Below, in pieces: positions 59,380 through 64,000 of a stretch of 64,000 nt of DNA (its first letter is position 1; each line of letters starts with the position of its first letter). The stretch is from Cannabis sativa. Its lineage: Eukaryota > Streptophyta > Magnoliopsida > Rosales > Cannabaceae. The notes beneath the pieces are model-generated. The model did not search any database and was not told where the DNA came from. It saw nothing but the letters and a program-made list of their open reading frames with translations. A program made the position numbers and the translations under genes. The DNA is taken from NCBI RefSeq assembly GCF_029168945.1, contig NC_083607.1, positions 10,930,001 through 10,994,000 of the forward strand, given 5' to 3'.

Positions 59380-59850
59380 AGCTGACATCTTATGACGTTA
59401 TGCGACATTCAGCGACATATTGCGACAATAAGATATGCAAATGGTCCTAGTCTTTTCGCGACATTTTAGGACGTTTACCGACATTGTTATCGACATATAT
59501 TAGTAGTTGGGAAGGCAAGATAATAAATGTCAAAAATTAATTACCATTAAATGTTGAATTGTACATGTGTTTGACATGTAGTGTGCAATCAGGGATATTT
59601 TGTGACATTTTACGACATTTGGCAATATATGATGCGATGAATTACTACAAATAGAAACATGACTCGTTAGTAAGAGTTTTGCGTTGTTTACCGACATTGA
59701 TCTCGACGTATGTGGAATTTGTTATGTTGGTATTTTCACAATGTATTTTGATATTTTTGTGACATTTTATCGACAAAAACACATTTACTGAAAATGAAGT
59801 ACAAAATACAGTTTCGACATATAAATTAAGTATAGCGATATAAATCTTGA
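59380..59850. repeat. CGATA/CGACA motif block 3
   Basis: Words such as TATGCGACATTCAGCGACAT, TTGCGACAATAAG, TTTACCGACATTG and TTTTATCGACAAAAAC fill the spacer between the Cys-rich frame and the protease gene. No gene. Confidence 0.7.
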
Positions 59851-60744
59851 TTTAATTCATGATAACTTAAGATATAGAACGATGTTTGTACAATTATAAT
59901 TATAGAGTAAAAAAACACAAAAAAAATAACAACCCTCTAAAATTTTAACAATTTACCAAGTCAGGTTTTGGTAAAACAAGTCCACCCACCACCGATCTCT
60001 GAACATCCTCATGTTATCATCATTAATTTTTTCAATGATCGATTCATCATGAGGTGTTCGATGTACTTAATGACATATACCTTGAAATCACCACTAAAAA
60101 AATAAAAAATAATACATTTAGAGACTAAAAAAATTAATGATGAGGAAAATATTAACATAATATGTTAATGAATATTACCTTTACTTTGGGGAACCACCTC
60201 ACTTGGCATGCGTTTAGGATGCATTTCTCTCAGTTGGCTACTCTCCCCTAACTCTACATTGAGAATGTAACTGTATTGTAATAGCCAATTGACCTCAGCA
60301 GATGTGGAAACAACTCAGTCCAAGGTAGCATATGGGCTTTAAAATCATCTTCGCTAGTACACGAGATAACATTATCGTACACCCAAATCTTTCAATCATT
60401 AATGTCTACCTCAACAACCACCTAAAATTTTTGTCTTTCAAAGTACAGGACGAAGTATAAGTAGCCTTGATCGTTCCAACATGGTAGGTAATGACTCTCC
60501 GTACCCTTGTAGTACTCAGTCACTGCTTCTGGCCATTAAAAGGTACTTTTGTCACCCTAGTGACACACCCAAATGCTCGTGAAGAATTGTGGGAGTGTTG
60601 TGTTAAAAATCACACCTAGTTGAGGGTACGATTCTAGAAATTGAAAGCATCTCTTCCTCAGCATGTGTGATATAGCATCTATGTGCTACATGAAAATAAG
60701 AGAAAAAATTATCAAATTAAACTAAAGGACGAATATTGCATCAA

Positions 60745-60910
60745 ATACATCATATCACAATCTGCATCGTGATATGTCGTGAATTAAATCGCATTTCATC
60801 GCAACTTAAATCTCCTTAAGTCAAAATATGTCACAAAAATGTCGCAAAAATATTGATAAATGGTAATCATTTTGTGTCGCAACAGTGTTGCGACATGTCG
60901 ATAAAAAAAC
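60745..60910. repeat. CGATA/CGACA motif block 4 (protease intron)
   Basis: This lies in the intron between 60686 and 60964. It has TCGTGATATGTCGTG, ATGTCGCAAAAATATTG and TTGCGACATGTCGATA. Confidence 0.7.
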
Positions 60911-61919
60911 AAAAAACAAAAAATAATAAAAACATTATAAAAGAATAAAATAATTAATACTTACATCATAATCCAACCAATCCCCCATCGGCAACAACTT
61001 TGTGAAGAACTTCACATCACCGACGCTAGTGTTTATATTCCTACGTCGGGTATTGGGAATGTCTCTAATCAATGACCTCTTGAACATACATAACAATCTA
61101 CGGTCTATTGGTCTTTCCGAATCTACGTTCTGTGGAAGAACTTGCCTCTTGTTCTTTTTCTCAGTGTAGTCCTTCAAGTACATAGGTGGCTTCCTCTTCC
61201 TCACAAATGGTACATCTTCTAAGGGTCCAGTCAGAAGTAGGACATCATCCGATGATTGTGTATCACCACTGACTGTGATAATTGCTTCTAATGGAGTTGA
61301 CGTTGTCTCATTATCATTTGGTTCCCAATCTTCTAGGAATACATCTTTATTATCGCTCTTCATTGGTCGGTAATCTTTCGTTGCTGGGGTGGGCTGTGGT
61401 TCCCCCTCATTTGGCTTCAACATTGCCATCAACATGTCCATCTTAGCCGACAAAGTCTCCTTTAGATCTTTCTGACTCTCCGTGAAGGACCGCCTCATAT
61501 TGAGATGGCTATTTACTAATTTCGTTTGTGCCAATATGATGGCAGCTTGCTAGGCCTCAAGTTTATCTTGCACGGCTTGAAGTCTATCCAACATCTTTTC
61601 CAGGTCATTATCCATGGATGTATTGGTTGGAGCAGACGGAGTGACGGAAGTAGATGGCTCGTTTACTTCTGATGCCGATGGTGGTGGAACTAAATTTACC
61701 TTTGTCATGGCCTCATTAATGGTCTTCGCTTCGCTTTCAAACACAGACTCCTGTGTAGCATCACCCTCCACTGTTTGTTCGATGTCCATCTCAAAACAAA
61801 GAGGGGCTTTACCCTCATTAATGTTCTTGAAATATTCTTCTTCACTGGGCCGGAGAAACAAGCAGTTCTTTATGACCAACTGCAAAATAAAAATAAAAAC
61901 AAACAAGAATTAAATACGG

Positions 61920-62200
61920 TCAAAAAATGTTGCAAACTATATCGCAAATAGTCGACAGCATGTCGCGACATGTCGATAACATGTCTAAACAAGAAATATA
62001 TACCTGAATCGCAAATAAAATTGCAAATTATCGCAGTACAAGTTGTGAATTAAAAAGCAATACGTGAGTTAGTCGAAAATGATATTGCAAAATATTGCGA
62101 AATAAGTCGCAATTTAACACAACATTTAAAAACAAACTATAAATCAAAAAATTGTGAATAAAATCGTTAAACGTCGTGAAGCAAGTCGCGAATAACTAAT
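61920..62200. repeat. CGATA/CGACA motif block 5 (protease intron)
   Basis: This lies in the intron 61880-62269. It has AGTCGACAGCATGTCGCGAC, ATGTCGATAACATG, AATATTGCGAAATAAGTCGC. The flanking exons lack the motif. Confidence 0.75.
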
Positions 62201-62530
62201 TCAACTTTTAAACAAGCATTTTTACTGAATTAACGAAAAAAAATATTGCAGAACAGAAAAGAAACATACCCGAGAGTTGAACAATAGTGCAATGTCGGTT
62301 GCCTTGACATCTTGTTTCCACTGGCCCTCTAGAGTTTTCCAATTTACCATTCTGAGAAACTTGATCCCGCTACATTGAGCATACTTCTTGCCCACTTTCT
62401 CAATGACTTCACATGCCCAGTATTGAAAGGCAGGTACATAGCCACTAACAGTGTACTTTGCCTCCTGAGCAATCTTCTTCCCCTTCTTCTTGTCAACATT
62501 ATCATTGTAATGTTGCATATCCTTATTCAA

Positions 62531-64000
62531 TGTAATGCCCCGACCCTCAGGGATGCCATGTGTGTGCTTTTATAAACTTATTATCACTAATCTATAAATT
62601 TTGAAAAAGTGTGGTTTAATTTAAACCTTTAATTAAATTCAAAATAAAGACTTCCATTTTAAATACTGTTGCAATATAGGGATCCCCTGTTTATAAAAAA
62701 AAACTTTTTACAATAGATTACATTTCCAAACATAGAAAGGAATTCGATCCTGCTTCCCAGAAGCCAAGACCCCACGGCTGATATGTACATTGCTGGGAGA
62801 CCTCTGACTCATGACCGAACACAGCTTCTAACTTCCTTACCTGCACCACGAAGCACCCGTGAGTCACAATGACTCAGCAAGAAAAGCTACTATATAAAAT
62901 CATAGAAAGTGCCAGCAAATTTCATTACAATGTAATATATATACCAATAGGTCATACATGTTCAAGGCGCATAAATAACTTAATGTCTATGAGAGCACAC
63001 TTATTACGTAATCAAGTGTAATAACTAAAATATTCAATTATTTTTATATATATATTTATTACAATAGTTTAGTTATCTTGATGTGGAAATAATGATTGCA
63101 TAAAATATGTTATTAGTATTTCTGAGAATAGTACTAACTTGTGGTAATTTCCAAAATAAAAGAATTATATGGAAGCTAGTAACAAAATAGATATATTAGT
63201 AATTTAAGTCATACTATTTATAAGAGTTAATTACTAGGGGCAAGTAAAATAATTAAATCTTCCATTTACTATTTAACTAATACGTGAAAAGTATAGAAGT
63301 GGTAGTATTATTTTATAAGAAGAAAAAGTAGTAGTAGTAGTGGTAGTATTAAGAGTAATAGTTAGTTGTTATTAATGTTTTAGCTAATTAATAAAAGAAT
63401 AGTATGTATGATATGAGGTATTATGTAAAGAAAATCAGTAGTAGTATAATTAAAGGCTGAATAACGTGGCAAATAAGGAGAGATAAGCTTTCATTAGTTA
63501 AGCTAGAAATAGTCAAGTGCATGGCTAGATGTTGGGACAGTTCAAATTTGAAATTATATATATAAAAAAAAAATACTAGGAGTTGGTTGCATATGTGAAG
63601 TACTTGGAAATGTTGGCTGAATAAAGGGAAGAAGTTAAGGGGTTTAGTTGTTGCGGATTCAAATATTAACCATAGTTAGAGTTGGATTAGTGGTGTAGTT
63701 AAGGTAGATGTGGCTTAGTTAATTCTAAGAGGCTATAAATAGGACTCACTTTTTCACATTTCACTCACACTTTGATAACCAAACCTCTCATCATCACTCT
63801 AATTCTCTCGTGAACTTTGAGCTTTCATCACAATATAATTTTTCTCTTATTCTCTCATACCTGAAAGCCTATTACATTAAATTTCAATCAATATAGCTCT
63901 CTTTAAATTACAACTCTTATCATCTCACTTTCTTCCATCCCTGGTGTTCTGTTATCTCTAGATAAAACCATCACCATACGCCACAATCAAATTTCTCTTA
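62531..64000 (-). repeat. Chromovirus-like LTR, partial, runs off the window
   Basis: It starts TGTAATGCCCCGACCC at 62531, inside the protease gene. It carries the landmark CACCCGTGAGTCAC...GACTCAGCAAGAAAAGC (62860-62890), in the same order as in the LTRs at 22870 and 29225, so it is probably in minus orientation. A GTAGTAGTAGTGGTAGTA tract lies near 63330. A TATA-like CTATAAATAGG at about 63733 on the plus strand followed by CT-rich sequence could be a promoter, which does not fit the minus orientation and may mean a second element or gene starts near the window end. Confidence 0.6.

Larger units (their letters stand above)
59950..62529 (-). pseudogene. DUF1985/Ulp1-type (C48) protease gene of the Mutator element, decayed
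   Basis: Exons can be followed on the minus strand. Exon 62529-62270 (YTVSGYVPAFQYWACEVIEK, the DUF1985-like part) is cut at its 5' side by an LTR at 62531. Exon 61879-60965 is a charged linker ending in GDWLDYD and has one in-frame TAG at 61552-61550, where CAG would restore Gln. Exon 60685-60179 (HIDAISHMLRKR, then NDQGYLYFVLYFERQKF, then VVVEVDIND and IWVYDN) and the exon ending at 60093 (GDFKVYVIKYIEHLM) match the Ulp1 peptidase core. The active-site His-Trp appears as Phe-stop and the expected GDC Cys as Phe, so catalysis is lost. Ulp1-like proteases carried in plant MULEs are thought to act on SUMO or similar proteins; their role in transposition is unknown. Splice sites are GT-AG. Confidence 0.8.

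Noticed and set aside
1..64000. CRISPR arrays, bacterial operons, riboswitches
   Set aside because: Introns, poly(A) retroposons and plant transposon families show this is plant nuclear DNA; no regularly spaced repeat-spacer arrays exist.

Overview
The window reads as repeat-rich nuclear DNA of a flowering plant, probably a eudicot. It is AT-rich and carries nested LTR retrotransposons, RNase H-bearing L1-type LINEs, hAT and Mutator DNA transposons, and Cassandra TRIM elements whose LTRs contain 5S rRNA sequence. Only one ordinary host gene is visible: a seven-exon aldo-keto reductase on the minus strand at 49033-52198. The species cannot be read from the sequence. Layout from left to right: 1-675 is the 3' end of a LINE. 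About 2.5-4.3 kb is a degenerate Ty3-type LTR. 4.3-10.0 kb is a gag-like remnant split by a solo Copia-type LTR (family B, 5061-9870), which itself holds a second family-B solo LTR (5123-6964) and a 1.07-kb hAT element (7893-8961). 10.06-12.6 kb holds a Copia LTR fragment and two LINE 3' ends. The core of the window, 13450-41204, is one old Copia element (element A, minus strand) blown up to 27.8 kb by nesting. Inside it is a family-B solo LTR (14466-36905, target duplication ATGTT). Inside that LTR is a complete family-B element (15513-36050, target duplication ATTTA) with two 1902-bp LTRs and a gag gene but no visible pol. Inside that element sit a chromovirus-like solo LTR (22870-25883) containing a 775-bp hAT element, a second chromovirus-like solo LTR (29225-31752), and an insertion (17861-22640) ending in a 3.2-kb palindrome built from LTR, tRNA-derived SINE and Cassandra sequence. 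41.2-42.5 kb holds a hAT-like fragment and a LINE end. 43057-48534 is a Mutator-like element with about 120-bp terminal inverted repeats and a perfect 9-bp target duplication; its interior looks like two diverged copies of one unit. The aldo-keto reductase gene follows, with a G-box about 155 bp before its ATG. A LINE with a 362-codon open frame and a 19-bp target duplication lies just upstream of it. 54200-55329 is a tandem Cassandra array (LTR-internal-LTR-partial LTR). 55.5-62.5 kb is a large Mutator element with a decayed MuDR-type transposase (+), a decayed DUF1985/Ulp1-type protease gene (-) and a small Cys-rich frame (-). Its noncoding parts are filled with short CGAYA-type motifs. From 62531 to the end a chromovirus-like LTR interrupts this element. 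As a system, almost everything here is transposon biology. The most unusual objects are the palindromic LTR, the Mutator element with noncoding-only CGATA/CGACA motif blocks, the gag-only family-B element that landed inside its own family's solo LTR, and the GC-AG intron in the aldo-keto reductase.
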